From contig JAIXMF010000002.1 in the NCBI GenBank assembly GCA_025201365.1, positions 496,001-560,000 of the forward strand: DNA of 64,000 bases, in the 5' to 3' direction. The notes under the pieces are model-generated. The model searched no databases, was not told the origin of the DNA, and saw only the letters and a program-made list of their open reading frames with translations. Below, piece by piece: positions 31,501 through 43,436 of the stretch. Each line of letters opens with the position of its first letter. Position 1 is the stretch's first letter. The translations under genes and the position numbers were made by a program. Source of the DNA: Syncephalis plumigaleata. Lineage: Eukaryota; Zoopagomycota; Zoopagomycetes; Zoopagales; Piptocephalidaceae.

Positions 31501-32876
31501 GACTATACCCGGTGCTTGGATTAATCTTGCGCATGCCTACGCGGCACTTGGCCAATCTATGGAAGCGGTAAACATGTATGAAACGTGCGCTCGTCGTTTC
31601 CCTAGTATGGCCAGCGATCCACAATTATGGCTATGTGCGGCCAATCAATTGTACCGAGCAGCTCGTATTGAGAATGATCCACGCATGATGAAACGAGCCA
31701 TACGCTACGTGCAAAAGGTGTGATGATGCTTGTTCAACTAGCATGCTATTGCTGTTGCTGATACTGATTGTATTCTACGTGCTATTAGGCTTTATACATG
31801 GAGCCGGACAATCTTATGGGATTGTATAATCTGGCGCTTGGACAACAAACCTATGCCTATATGGTGGGAGATTTGGAAAGTGAAAAGAGAACGGTTGACA
31901 TGCTAGTGGAGGCAGCTGCAGGACTAGGTCATGCTAAGGGGTAAGATGATAAAGTGTTGCTGTAAAATTGCCATAATAGGGTGCAGTTATTGACCAATAT
32001 GCGATTATATGATAATACAGTCTATTCCAACAACTGGCCACCTATCCGGGCCAGGATGACCAACTGCCATATTCGCGTAAAATAGCCGATCAACGTCAGA
32101 AATACGGTGACTCGCTTTTACGCCGTATCCAAGAACGTCAACAACATCAGGCTGAATGGGAGGCAGAGCGTAATCGTGTTCTTAGCAACGCTTTAGCAGC
32201 GCGAGAAGAAGCGCGTCTAGCCAAGGAGGCGGCCATCGAGAAGGAACGACGTGAACGCGAGGAAGAAGAACGACGCATTGAGGAACTCAATCGACAAATT
32301 CAACAACAAGCCCTTATGGATATGCGCTTGTTAGATGAGGCCGAGATAGAAGCTGAGGCAGCAGAGCGTAGCCATAGTAGTGACGGTGAAGAAGGAGAAG
32401 AAGGCGGTAGTGGCACGCGAGCCAAGCGACGACGCAGTACACATGGTACTGGTAATAAGAAGCGTCAAAGGAAGACATCTAAAGAGCCGACATCATCTCG
32501 CGCCAGTGATGCTGATGATAGCAGCAACAACAATAACAACAACAACAATGAGTATACTGCTCAGGTAGATGACAATCGTCTAGAAGAGTTGGAAGAGGAA
32601 TTGGCACGGCAAGAGGTAAATATGCAATAATACTAGCCAAGACATTGCTAACAATATATGATTTAGAAGTTGCAAGCTAGTTTTAATCAGTATAACAATA
32701 GCAATAACGAGAAGCAAGAAGAGGAGAAGGAAGAGGAAGAGGAAGAATCTATTGCTACATCATCACGGCGTCGCGGGTAAGTTCTAGAATATAATGATAA
32801 GTTTGTAAATGGTATTAATAACGATTGTGCTTATAGATTGTCAGGAGCCATCATAGAAAGTGAAGAAGACGAGTGA
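28599..32876 (+). CDS. CTR9: CTR9, Paf1 complex TPR subunit
   Basis: Scaffold subunit of the Paf1 complex, which travels with RNA polymerase II and promotes H2B ubiquitylation and H3K4/K36 methylation. The N-terminus holds VIELPLNRPGEYIDISCDEL, a CTR9 signature. About fifteen exons then encode serial TPR repeats: ARLLYGKKQYSMALEIYQRI, GNWTEATSYYKRSSQLAPNN, NLAALEYQTGDMSVAHTNLQ, GAWINLAHAYAALGQSMEAV, LYMEPDNLMGLYNLALGQQT. A long charged helix follows (RREREEEERRIEELNRQI), then a Lys/Arg and acidic Ser/Asn-rich tail ending ESEEDE. Start: ATG at 28599, just after TTGTAG, so a 5' UTR intron is possible. All junctions checked stay in frame with no breaks. YME1 follows on the same strand. Confidence 0.93.
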
Positions 32877-33301
32877 ATGCTTTTTATTTACATGTTGCTG
32901 CTGTTACTACGTTATAATATACTATTTCATTGATTGTGACTCTGAAATTTTACATGCATCTCTTTCGGAAGGATACGGATATTGGCATTGATGCGCATGA
33001 ATGGTCAATTTAAATGTGATATGATTACACACATTAATCTGTCAATTAATCATTTTAGTAAATTACAAATAGTTCGAATAATCTCAAAAAGTTTATTCCC
33101 CCCTCCTTTTATTGCTTTCTTCACAAGTACTACAAACTACTGATTAGTGAGAAAGCAAACAGTAGTATTATTATAAATAGCTATCTATTTACAAGTAGAC
33201 GGTTGTTACCGAGGGAGTGGCAACCAGTAGTAACGATCTGAATATAGGACGTTTCAGTTGAATCTATCGTCTAGTCTAATACGCGAATACGTTAGTGCCT
33301 C
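32877..33301. other. intergenic; YME1 promoter
   Basis: CTR9 3' flank and YME1 promoter/leader, A/T-rich. No gene or TATA box that I would call. Confidence 0.5.
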
Positions 33302-36300
33302 ATGTGGTCGAGTAATTTACCGCTGGTTGCAGCCATAGCATCCAATGCGACAACTCCTCGAGTAAGTGCTATTGTGTATACTAACAATGTACATATATAC
33401 GCGCGATCTATTGATATTTACCCGCTTTAACAACGATACTTGTAATATAGTTGTCGGGATTAGCCACTGATGCCATGGCGGCAGCTACTATTGCCACATC
33501 ACGTCGTCTAAGAAGTTCTACACGTCGTCGCACAACAAAACACGCGATACGCCAACCATTGGCATCTAATACAGCAATGTATGACACGCTTGGCAAGACG
33601 ACATCGTCTAAAACGGATGATTTGCACATACCAACGATACTGCAAGTGGTTTCAGCATTACCGACTACACTTCTAACTGAAGCGGTTACCCTACTTCACA
33701 ATCAGCCTAGATTGCAAAGCAAACTGAACAATGAATGGCGATCCATGTGTCAATCTCATACGTCATCGATTGGTACACAGCGGTTTCAGCGTCGTGTCTA
33801 TCAAGGTAAGTTGGGTGAATATAGAGTATCCAATTGCTACTAAGAGTGTCATCAATGAATAGGACGTCGCTATCTGTCCACATCGACCGGTTCGATCGGC
33901 GGTTCACTACGAGGATCACAACGCGTAATGATGAGTAGTTTCGCCAATCCAGTTCGATACATGCAGGAGAGACGATTGGAACGATTGGAGGCAGATGCCA
34001 TTGCCATGCCGGATAATCCTGCTCGTCAAGCTGAATTTTATCGAGTAAGTGATCTATCCTAGTCTGTGTGTGTATGAGATATACCATGATATGAACCAAG
34101 TTGTATAATTATACAGGAATTGAATCGGGCTGGCTATCCAGAGATGGTTGTATCACGCTATGAAACGGGTAAATTTGCCACTGACGACACTTGTGCCCGT
34201 ATATACATTGAAGCATTGGCGAAATCCGGTCAAATGGATAAGATATGGCCCAATACGAAAACACTACATGAAGGCTCCACAACTACGACAGCCACAGGTG
34301 ATACGGGCATACCTATGGTTAACTTGTTACAAACTGCATTAGGCAGTGGTGGCAGTAGTGGCAGTAGTGGCAAACGTATGGGCAATGAATTGATGAGTGG
34401 CACTACTAGTATTGGCACTATTAATGGATCAGGTGGTAAGGAGAGCCCTATTCATGTTATAGTTGATGAACGTAAGTAATCTAGACTAGTAATAATATCA
34501 GACAAACAAACTAATCAATCAATCAATCAATCAGCGCGTGGATCTAGGTTCTGGCGAGCTGCTCGTTCATTTGGAGCAACATTTATTTACGCGTTTTGTA
34601 TGCTGACCTTTGTCTCGTTGGCATTGGAGAATTCTGGCCTACTCAAGACTTCACCGCCTCAGACTGAATTTGAACCATCGCCTGAACGTTCGGTACGCTT
34701 CACCGATGTGCAAGGTGTTGACGAGGCTAAACACGAACTGGAGGAACTCGTCGCTTTCCTTAAGGATCCTAGTAAATTCACTGAATTAGGTGGCAAACTA
34801 CCCAAGGGTGTCCTACTAACCGGTCCACCTGGTACGGGTAAGACGTTGCTGGCACGCGCAGTAGCAGGCGAGGCAGAGGTGCCATTCTTTTTCATGTCCG
34901 GTTCGGAATTTGATGAAATGTACGTGGGCGTGGGTGCACGTCGTGTACGTGAACTATTCGCAGCTGCACGTCGCAAGGCACCATCTATTATATTCATTGA
35001 CGAGCTGGATGCCATTGGTGGCAAGCGTAATCCCAAGGATCAAACCTACATGAAGCAAACGCTTAATCAGCTACTCGTTGAAATGGATGGTTTCTCGCAA
35101 ACGGAAGGTGTCATTGTTATGGCAGCAACCAACTTTCCCGAATTACTAGACAAGGCACTCGTACGACCAGGTCGATTTGATCGACATGTACCTGTGCCTT
35201 TACCTGATGTACGAGGACGTATGCAAATATTGTCACTACACACGAAGAACATTCTTATAGCTAATGGTAAAGCGATTTGTAGTAATAATTGTAATAATAG
35301 AATGCTACTAAAATAATGATATAGATGTCAATTTGAGTATTGTTGCTCGTGGTACTCCAGGATTCTCAGGTAGATTTACCGTTTATTGATCATTTAATGA
35401 GTGTACGTTGCTAACTTCTTAATTGTATTGTAGGTGCCGATCTATCTAATCTTGTTAATATTGCTGCTATTCAGGCAGCTCGTGAAGGTGAACGCGAAGT
35501 TACTATGCATCATTTCGAGTTTGCCAAAGATAGAATTATCATGGGTAAGTCATTATTATAAAATGTATATGAATTATTAGTTCTCATTACTTATTATATG
35601 AATGATGCTTAGGTGCGGAACGTCGTTCTGCCGTCATTACTGATGAGAGTAAACGAGTTACTGCTTACCATGAAGGTGGTCATGCACTGGTTGCTTATTA
35701 CACAAAGGGTGCCATTCCACTGCATAAAGCAACGATTATGCCACGCGGACAAGCACTTGGTATGGTATGTAGCATATATATCATTGTCATTGCTACGTTT
35801 GTTATTAATATTACCATGCTGTTACAATAATAGACTATACAATTACCGGAGATGGATAAGGATTCGTATACCAAGCAAGAGTATCTGGCCATGTTGGACG
35901 TGTGTATGGGTGGCCGAGTAGCAGAGGAAATGATATTTGGCGATGAAAATGTTACCTCAGGTGCACATAATGACATTATGAAAGCAACTGCTGTGGCAAG
36001 ACGTATGGTGGCACAATTCGGTATGAGTGAAAAGGCAAGTCAATGCTATGACGCATATGCAATGCAAGTATCTCTTCAAATACTAATATTACGAATGTAT
36101 ATCTAGGTGGGACCTGTTGCTTATGTCGATGAGGATATGCCACAATTATCTACGGAAACGAAACAAGTCATTGAAAGTGAAGTTCGTGCATTTATCGAGG
36201 TTAGTAATAATAATAATAGTCAACAACTATTGCTATCCTAATATCGCTTATAATGATTCTATAGAATGCGAAACAACGAGCGGAAACCTTATTGACGAAA

Positions 36301-36609
36301 CATCGTAAAGAACTTGACAATCTAGCGCATGCTCTCATCGAGAATGAGACATTATCCCGCGAACAAATTGATATCGTACTCAAGAGTGATGATACCGCAT
36401 TGCCACCCATTACAGAGGAACTAGAAAAGACAAAACCAATGCCGGCATTCATACCGATAGAAACGAATATACCAGCAACCACACCTAATAAAGAAACAAA
36501 AGGTGCCAAAGACACGGCTAGTATTGAGGCAAAAAGCAATACCGCCGTCAATGGTAAGCGACCTTCTAGTCAGTCGCCACCACAACCAGCCGCAATACCA
36601 TCTCGTTAG
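33302..36609 (+). CDS. YME1: YME1-type i-AAA mitochondrial protease (FtsH family)
   Basis: ATP-dependent zinc metalloprotease of the inner mitochondrial membrane facing the intermembrane space. Exon 1 (33302-33361) and exon 2 give an Arg/Ser-rich targeting region ([16 protein letters not shown]). A pre-membrane region with Gly/Ser repeats follows, then a membrane helix [20 protein letters not shown]. The AAA domain holds [18 protein letters not shown], Walker A GPPGTGKT, pore loop MYVGVGA, Walker [15 protein letters not shown] and second-region-of-homology residues RPGRFDRHV. The protease domain holds [13 protein letters not shown] (zinc HExxH) and the downstream zinc Asp region [14 protein letters not shown]. 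The end is a Pro/Ala-rich tail. About ten exons; no breaks seen. One intron contains an (AATC)n run near 34517. One membrane helix and the single-polypeptide layout favour YME1 over the m-AAA proteases. Confidence 0.93.
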
Positions 36610-36821
36610 CTTAGTGTATCTTTCTCCTTCTCCCCCTCCTCTTCTAGTAAACAATAAATGTCAGTTATTTAATCTAGCATAGATGTTACAATTGATTGAT
36701 TGATACAGTCAGTGATATCAAAAAGAATGATAATAAGAGGAAAAATGATGTCACATCATCATGATGATGCCTTTATCGATAGATGTCCTCATTTCATTTC
36801 TAAGCAAAGATTACCTGTATC

Positions 36822-38014
36822 ATGACAGTATTGCTCGACCATCTATGGTATTCTATTACTGCTCGTTTGTCTATTATTGATTTATTGCGCTGTCTTCCTG
36901 TATGTCGTTTCATGTACAATATTGCGGTTGTTCATCTGTATTCACAGCCACCGTTTGACGATCGCTTTGGTTCTCCTCTACCGCGGTTTCTCGCCTTCTT
37001 GAATGCATTGCCTAGACTTTCGAGTAAGACTCGACGTCTAATTACTAGCATTAATCTAGAGTATATTGAGACTACGCTTTACGAAGAAGTCCCGGAGACA
37101 TGGTTATACACGTTGGCCGTGTATTGTCCGCAGTTAACCACACTACATACCGGTGAACTAACGAGTTATCTCAATCAATCGGCCATCATTTATCTAAAAC
37201 CAAATGTACTTGCTTCACTGCGTACACTCGAACTCATTTCACCGGTAGATCTATCGGAGACAGCGTTATGTCATCTAATAGAGCAGCATCAGCATTGGAG
37301 AAGTTACAAATCGTTGATTGTAATGCAGCGGGCGTGGCTGTCTCGAAAAGAATAAGCGCGCGTTTATCGGGAACACTACGCTCGTTAACCATTCGGAAAT
37401 GTCCTCGATTCAACGATAATGCCATGATTGCACTCTTACTACAAAGTAACGGTATTTCAATCATGTTTCCTAGGCTAGAAACACTAGAATTAGAGCAACT
37501 CATGCTAACCAACAACGCATTGTTACTATTAACGAAGAGTGACACCTATCATTGTTTACCGCAACTTACACATCTAAGTTTACGTGCTACCGTCAATGTT
37601 ACTGCCGAGGGTATTCTAGCATTTATCGGTCAAAGGCGTAACTCGATTATAAGTGCAACGAATCTAGCACAACGACCAGCGCATGAGTTGGTCAGTCTTG
37701 ATCTACGTCAATTACCCAAAGTATCCTCTGTACTACTAGCGCATCTGTCAATGGAGGCTTCGTATTTACATAGTCTCTATGTAGATATTGATCTATTATG
37801 CGTAACTAGCGATACAACGATGCGACAACAGAACAATATATGTCATAGTTATACATGGGCATTGACACAATTGCAACTATTCCAGCATCTTGAACATCTT
37901 GTTATCGATATCACAAATACCGTAGAATCAAATTACAATGAGCGTGCAACGATTGGGCAATACATTCGTCGTAATCTGATCGATCTAAAAACCTTGACTT
38001 TTACCGAATGTTGA
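36822..38014 (+). CDS. F-box/LRR-like protein
   Basis: The first 150 residues begin MTVLLDHLWYSITARLSIID and continue LLRCLPVCRFMYNIAVVHLY, an F-box-like helix set. Leucine-rich repeats follow: TTLHTGELTSYLNQSAIIYL, LRTLELISPVDLSETALCHL, then LRSLTIRKCPRFNDNAMIAL, LETLELEQLMLTNNALLLL, LTHLSLRATVNVTAEGILAF, LVSLDLRQLPKVSSVLLAHL. F-box/LRR proteins usually recruit substrates to SCF ubiquitin ligases. Between about 37285 and 37300 the frame continues only if one base is added, the same one-base deficit seen in conserved genes here, so I annotate one gene. No introns are obvious. A second F-box-type gene of another subfamily follows downstream. Confidence 0.65.
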
Positions 38015-38273
38015 TTAATTATAGATATGTACCTATCTATTTATTTATTTATTTATTGTTAATAAAAGCTAGACTAATATCGTATATTAGGCCTAGTTAT
38101 ATATAACACGGCAGCATGATCGTTTTTACGTGTCACCATGCTTAATAATGTCGGACATGGTTTGCTAACCGAGGTGGTACACGAGGCCTTTCATCAGCAT
38201 ATAAATGATCAGTCATAGCACAGACATTGCCATTCAATTTTAATCCTTTCTATTCGCTTTTTACTCGACTGTT

Positions 38274-40000
38274 ATGTTGCCTATTCCAAACCTTGTTATC
38301 GAGCGTATTGCCATCTACGTCGATACAAATTCATTTATAGCTTATGCCTTATGCTCTAAAGAGCTCTTTAGAACCATTAGTCAGTTGCAGTATTGGTGGA
38401 AAAAGCGTTATCAAGAGCGATACTCGCTTAATGATGATAGAGAAGCTGACTGGATGATCTGGTATATGAAGACGCTACGTGTCTCTGGATTATCATCACC
38501 ACTTGACAAGGAATCATTACGTAATGATAAATACGCCATAAATTGGTTTCGTGCATTTTGTCATCGACGTGCCACCGATGCCAGCTGGTTCAAGAATGAT
38601 CCACGTCAATTGCAAGATATCCAGATGGACACACCGAGTAAACATCGAGTTGCCGTATTACAACGTATTACGTTTAATCGGGAAACACTCGGCGCATGCG
38701 GTGTAATCGAGCAGTGCCAACACATCAATGGATCGAGTAGTGATCGATTCTGGCGTTTACGTAAACCATATCACAATGGTATTGATCCGAATATTACGGT
38801 CAAAGACATTGTTATAGCCAATCATTGCTTTATAGTAGTAATAGATAAACCGAAAGGATGCTCGAGTAATTATACCATGCCAGGCCACGTACTTGTATGG
38901 CCTATTCATTGTCTAACCAGCGTATCACCTCGTTGTCTACCGTATCCGTGTAATAGACGAATTAGTATTCGTGGCAATTGGATGCTACTACATCATTGTG
39001 AGGAAAAACATCGAATGCAGTATGTGAATGATGGTGTAGCAACAACAGCACAACGGCCACTATTTATTTATTAAATCTTGCCTCCAATCAAGTCTACACG
39101 CATCGTTTCCGTTATCAACAAGGAGATATATTTATACAGCGAGCCACCGAGGATACGGTCACCGTGTTTGCAGCATCACTCGATGGCATCGATGATTATA
39201 AAGTGGTTACTTGGTGTATTTGGGATTCTCGCCCATTAACGACATGGCTAGATGTTTAATGCAAGGAACGGTTAATGTTGGCAACTTTAGCGACAAGATA
39301 CTCCTGTCAGAAGATTAGACGATACTCGAGTATTAGTCAAGTGTAATATTGAACAAGTCACCTCCAGTAACGGAGTCAACGATCAGACTAATAACACAGA
39401 TGACACTGTCACTCTAGGTGTACTACCCACCACAAAGCATGATCATCACAGTACAGATGGCGATATGTCATCTCGTTTATTTATCAATAATCAGGCACCA
39501 ATATGGACACATAATCATCGTATGCTACTGATAAAACAGTTTGTATCATTAAATCAAGTGATGACCATGTCCACTGACGGTTGGACCGTGTACAGTCTAG
39601 AGGATGGTAGTGTACTTTCATTTGTCAGTATAGATGTCGTCTATCTACAACTTCAACAATACAGTTCACCTCGATTACAGCACTATTTAAAGAATAATTC
39701 CTCCTATTTCCCGGATTACATTCTAAGCGAATCGATCGATTGTCAATCCTACGTGACTATCAATCTGACAACGCATCCTAGACACACGGGAAGAACGAGT
39801 ATGTCACATATATTTAGTTATTACATACAACACCTGGTAAAACGACACTACTCGAGAAGACGTGGGATTTACAGGAGTATTTACAATTGACGCGAGCAGC
39901 CCCACATCTACACGCTAAACTTATGATGATTGTTAGTTCAAAGAACGCGTTACTAATCGAATATCAGAATAGTTATAAAATAGTGGATCTTTCATTCTAA
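38274..40000 (+). CDS. F-box-type protein, frame interrupted
   Basis: Begins MLPIPNLVIERIAIYVDTNS with an F-box-like start and KELFRTISQLQYWWKKRYQE, closely related in layout to the genes at 56003 and 63329. The C-terminal part has short repeats that may form a propeller (RGNWMLLHHCEEK, QAPIWTHNHRMLLIKQFVS, TDGWTVYSLEDGSVLSFVS), ending SYKIVDLSF. The frame shifts near 39060, 39256, 39315 and 39852, each time consistent with one missing base; at 39256 and 39315 one extra T in an existing T-run restores it. There are no nonsense codons otherwise. It may be a true pseudogene, but the uniform direction of the shifts favours sequence error. Function unknown beyond the F-box resemblance. Confidence 0.55.
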
Positions 40001-40426
40001 TGAAGTTGATTTATTTTTATTATCTATAATACGTTATTCAATTATGAAGAATGAGATAGACGTGTCATCACCATCATCATCATACCTACAAGAAATGAAC
40101 ATTATAACAAGATGATGATCATCGATTCATTTAGACATCTAATCTGTAACAGTTATAATAGAATTATCACTATCCTTTATATATATATATATGTAATATA
40201 CTTGTTGTTGCTAGTTGAATGGATGGATGGATAGATAGATTATAGAAAAGCTAAGATGCATGTTGTATGTATACGTGTATACGTGTATATGTGTGATGTG
40301 TGATGTGTGTGCGATGGAATAAAAGCCATTCATCATCTTTCCTATTCATCCACACTTGCACCTATTACCACTTTCTTCATCTTGTTTTCATTTCCCAACT
40401 GTTAACTTACACCCTTCATCATCAAA
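40001..40426. other. intergenic; RanBP1 promoter
   Basis: Contains (TA)n near 40179, GGATGGAT/AGAT runs near 40220 and a (GT)-rich stretch near 40262-40312. An AATAAAAG box lies at about 40318, roughly 110 bp before the ATG, followed by a C/T-rich leader. No gene. Confidence 0.55.
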
Positions 40427-41347
40427 ATGACCGACGCCGAACAGCCAAAGGTTGAAGAAAAGATTGTCGCTGAGGTAAGTATTGTATGCAATATGCAGTA
40501 TACACAAGTGTATATCTAATAAGACGATATCAATATTGTTTGACTGATCCATCTATTATTGCTATTACTATTGTTACCATTGTTGCTATTAGACCACCGC
40601 TGCTGAGGGTGAAGAAGAAGTAGAAGCCGGCCCAGATGTTAATTTCGAGCCAGTTGTAAAGCTCAGTGAAGTAAAGGTGGAGACACTAGAAGAGAATGAA
40701 GAAGTTGTCTTCAAAATGTAAGTAAATACTTGTGAATAAAACGCCGCTACTATTACCGCGCTTGCTAAATCATTGATATTTAATCTCATTAGGCGCGCCA
40801 AACTATTCCGCTTCGACAAGGAGGGCGGTGAATGGAAGGAGCGCGGTACAGGCGATGCACGTATTCTAAAGCATAAAGATACCGGCAAGCATCGTCTAGT
40901 AATGCGTCGTGATAAGACACTAAAGATCTGTGCCAATCATCATAGTAAGTAGTAGTAGTAGCAGTAGTGCTATATAATATATATAATACTGATCTTTATG
41001 TTCATCTAGTCTCACCTGATATGGAATTGAAGCCACACTCTGGTAGCGAGCGTGCATGGGTATGGAATGCACATGCTGACATGTCGGAAGGCACACCTAA
41101 TGCTGAGACGTTGGCCATTCGTTTCGGTAACGAGGAGAATGCTAAACTATTCAAGGGTGCATTCGAGCAGGCACAAAAAGCCAACGAAGAGCTCCAAACC
41201 ACTGGCTCTAGCAAGGATGCCGAGGAAACGACCGAAACCGAAGTGAAGAAGGACGACGCCACCACCGAGGAAGCCAAGGAGGAGAAGACCGAGGAGAAGA
41301 CCGAAGAGAAGCCTGCTACCGAGGAGGAGACAAAGGAGGAAGCCTAA
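40427..41347 (+). CDS. Ran-binding protein 1 (RanBP1/Yrb1-like)
   Basis: Co-activator of RanGAP that frees RanGTP from karyopherins in the cytoplasm. Four exons (40427-40474, 40593-40717, 40793-40944, 41010-41347) encode 220 residues. The Ran-binding domain reads [80 protein letters not shown] and [12 protein letters not shown], then [20 protein letters not shown]. These are classic family blocks. The C-terminus is a Glu/Lys/Thr-rich acidic tail. The length matches yeast Yrb1 (about 200 residues). The start follows TCATCAAAATGACC. No breaks. Confidence 0.95.
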
Positions 41348-41589
41348 GTTTCTATGTTGTTGGTGGTGCATGTCGTGTATTCGTTATTATTCTCGTTATT
41401 GATGGCGAAGAGCGTTTTTAACTTTCCAATGAAAATAAACTACTGTCTCCCGTACATGTTATATTACGTAATGCAATGAGATAATCAATATTGTTAAGCA
41501 CGTCTAATAAGCCACTGGCATATTTGTTTGTTTGTTTGTTTATTAGGATAAAGTGTGGCAAATTGGATGGAAAAAGCCTGTAGTGAATC

Positions 41590-42802
41590 ATGTCTTTTGC
41601 ACCAGCCACCACTTTTACTTTTACAACAAACCATGGCTTTTTCGTCAACGATGCCACTCATCAGTTCGACAATAGTGTTGTGGTACTAGTACCAAAGGAA
41701 AGGTACGATTACTAGGTATATATATATATGAGATACTTAGCTAATTGCTACAATATACACATATACATATTGTAGAGCTATAGAACTGACAGGGTTGACA
41801 CTTGCTCATGCTGTACAATATCTGGCAAGTGATAACGATAATGACACGGACAAGAGGGATAATGAACGACCACGCTCTGTGTTATACTTGACACGCGATA
41901 AAACTAAAGTGGTTGCATGGCTACAAAGAATGTTAGCGTATGCAGACCATGAACAATCAACAGATGAAGTAGAACCAGGATCAAATCGACTAGTTCAATA
42001 TTACGTGGTCATATATCACATCATCATCATCATCAAATAAATCGGAATCTAGAGGCATTAAAGCGTATCTTCATCGAATCAATATAAGGTAAACTAATGG
42101 TATTGTATAGAAATAAAGAAGCAGATGTAATAATCGAATAATATAGATATCCACAGACATTTGCCGAATTAATAGCATTACTAGCAAGTATTCATACTAT
42201 TCAGATGATACACTACCAACAGCTATCATTATTGATCATTTATCTACATGGCTAGTACCACAAACTAGTATAACGAATGATGATGACATGGATGATGGAC
42301 GAATGAAAGACATAGAATGGCATCGTAAGTAGATGTAGAGGAATGGCTTCAAGCATTAAACTAATATCATTCTAATTGCTATTACAATCACTAGATTAGA
42401 ATCTGCAGCTAAAGTAATGTCGCTTGCCGTATCTACTATACGTCATTTACAGAATAATACATCTACATTGTAAGTGATGATAATTAGTTAGAATGAGTAC
42501 TAATACTAATATATCTGTATATATTAGGTGCCAACTTATGATTACAGATCTACTTCCATTACTACCGGGTAGGATAGATACTCGTGGAAGTAGTGAAAGA
42601 ACCGTATCACTCTATAATGTATATGAACGATGGGCCACAAGGATATACACACTTGGTGGGATGAGTAATTTGTAGAATCATAATAATCAGCTAACTCATT
42701 AACCATAGACGATACAGCAGCGAACAATCCTACTCACTATATGAGGCGAATATTCCATTTACTCGTCATTTGACAGATGCCATTTGGCGTGGTTTACACT
42801 AA
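41590..42802 (+). CDS. possible RecA-fold (Rad51-paralog/Elp6-like) protein
   Basis: Exon 1 at 41590-41702 and exon 2 from 41776 join in frame: NSVVVLVPKERAIELTGLTL, AHAVQYLA, RSVLYLTRDKTKVVAWLQRM. Later exons hold YPQTFAELIALLASIHTI, then LPTAIIIDHLSTWLVPQ, and QLMITDLLPLLPGRIDTRGS, ending FTRHLTDAIWRGLH. The order 'strand, helix, VLYLTRD, YPxxxxEL, IIIDHLxxW' resembles RecA-fold proteins such as SWSAP1, Shu or Elp6 subunits. No GKT/S Walker A is visible, so ATP binding is doubtful. Near 42201 one base seems missing; junctions around 42040-42070 and 42670-42710 are unclear, so the exon model is provisional. Family assignment is inference. Confidence 0.4.
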
Positions 42803-43436
42803 TTGCTTCTGTTCTATTCAGATGTGCCTGTCAATAACAATGTACTAATGGTATCAGATCGACTACTACTACTACTACTACTAGAGCATTGTTATTGATC
42901 TATTTATAATTATAACAATAAAGTAATCAAGCTGTAATGGATCTGCTTATCTCATTGTTCATTCGACTTGTCTACTTGACATGATCATTATTGCTGTATT
43001 GATATGCTCATCCAACACGTGTGCTATTTATTAAACGACACGTGCTAAAGAAGCAAGGATGCGTGGAACAAGGTGACTTGATTGATACAAGCATAGTACA
43101 TACACACATTGCATCCATACATTTACTATATGGTAGTTCCTAAACAAGTGATTACACATTTATTATTCTCATTAGATATTTGGTCTTGACATTTGCTTAG
43201 TCGTCTTGTACAAAGGGTCTCTGCATATTACTCGTACTTTAGCATAGCATAGTCATTCGTTTGTTGTGGTGATAGTTAGCGTTTACTTATTTTACTGGCA
43301 TCTTGTTTTGTTTACGACTTTCAGTATTCATCGTTTCTTTCACCGCTTGACACCTTTATTTTTGTAGACATTATTGCATAGTCTCCTTTATCTCTCTGTC
43401 TCCTTCTTCTTCCCTATCCTACTTGTTGACTTTTCT
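42803..43436. other. intergenic
   Basis: A/T-rich spacer with a short ACT repeat near 42863. The last 100 bp form a C/T-rich leader before the next ATG. No supportable gene. Confidence 0.5.
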
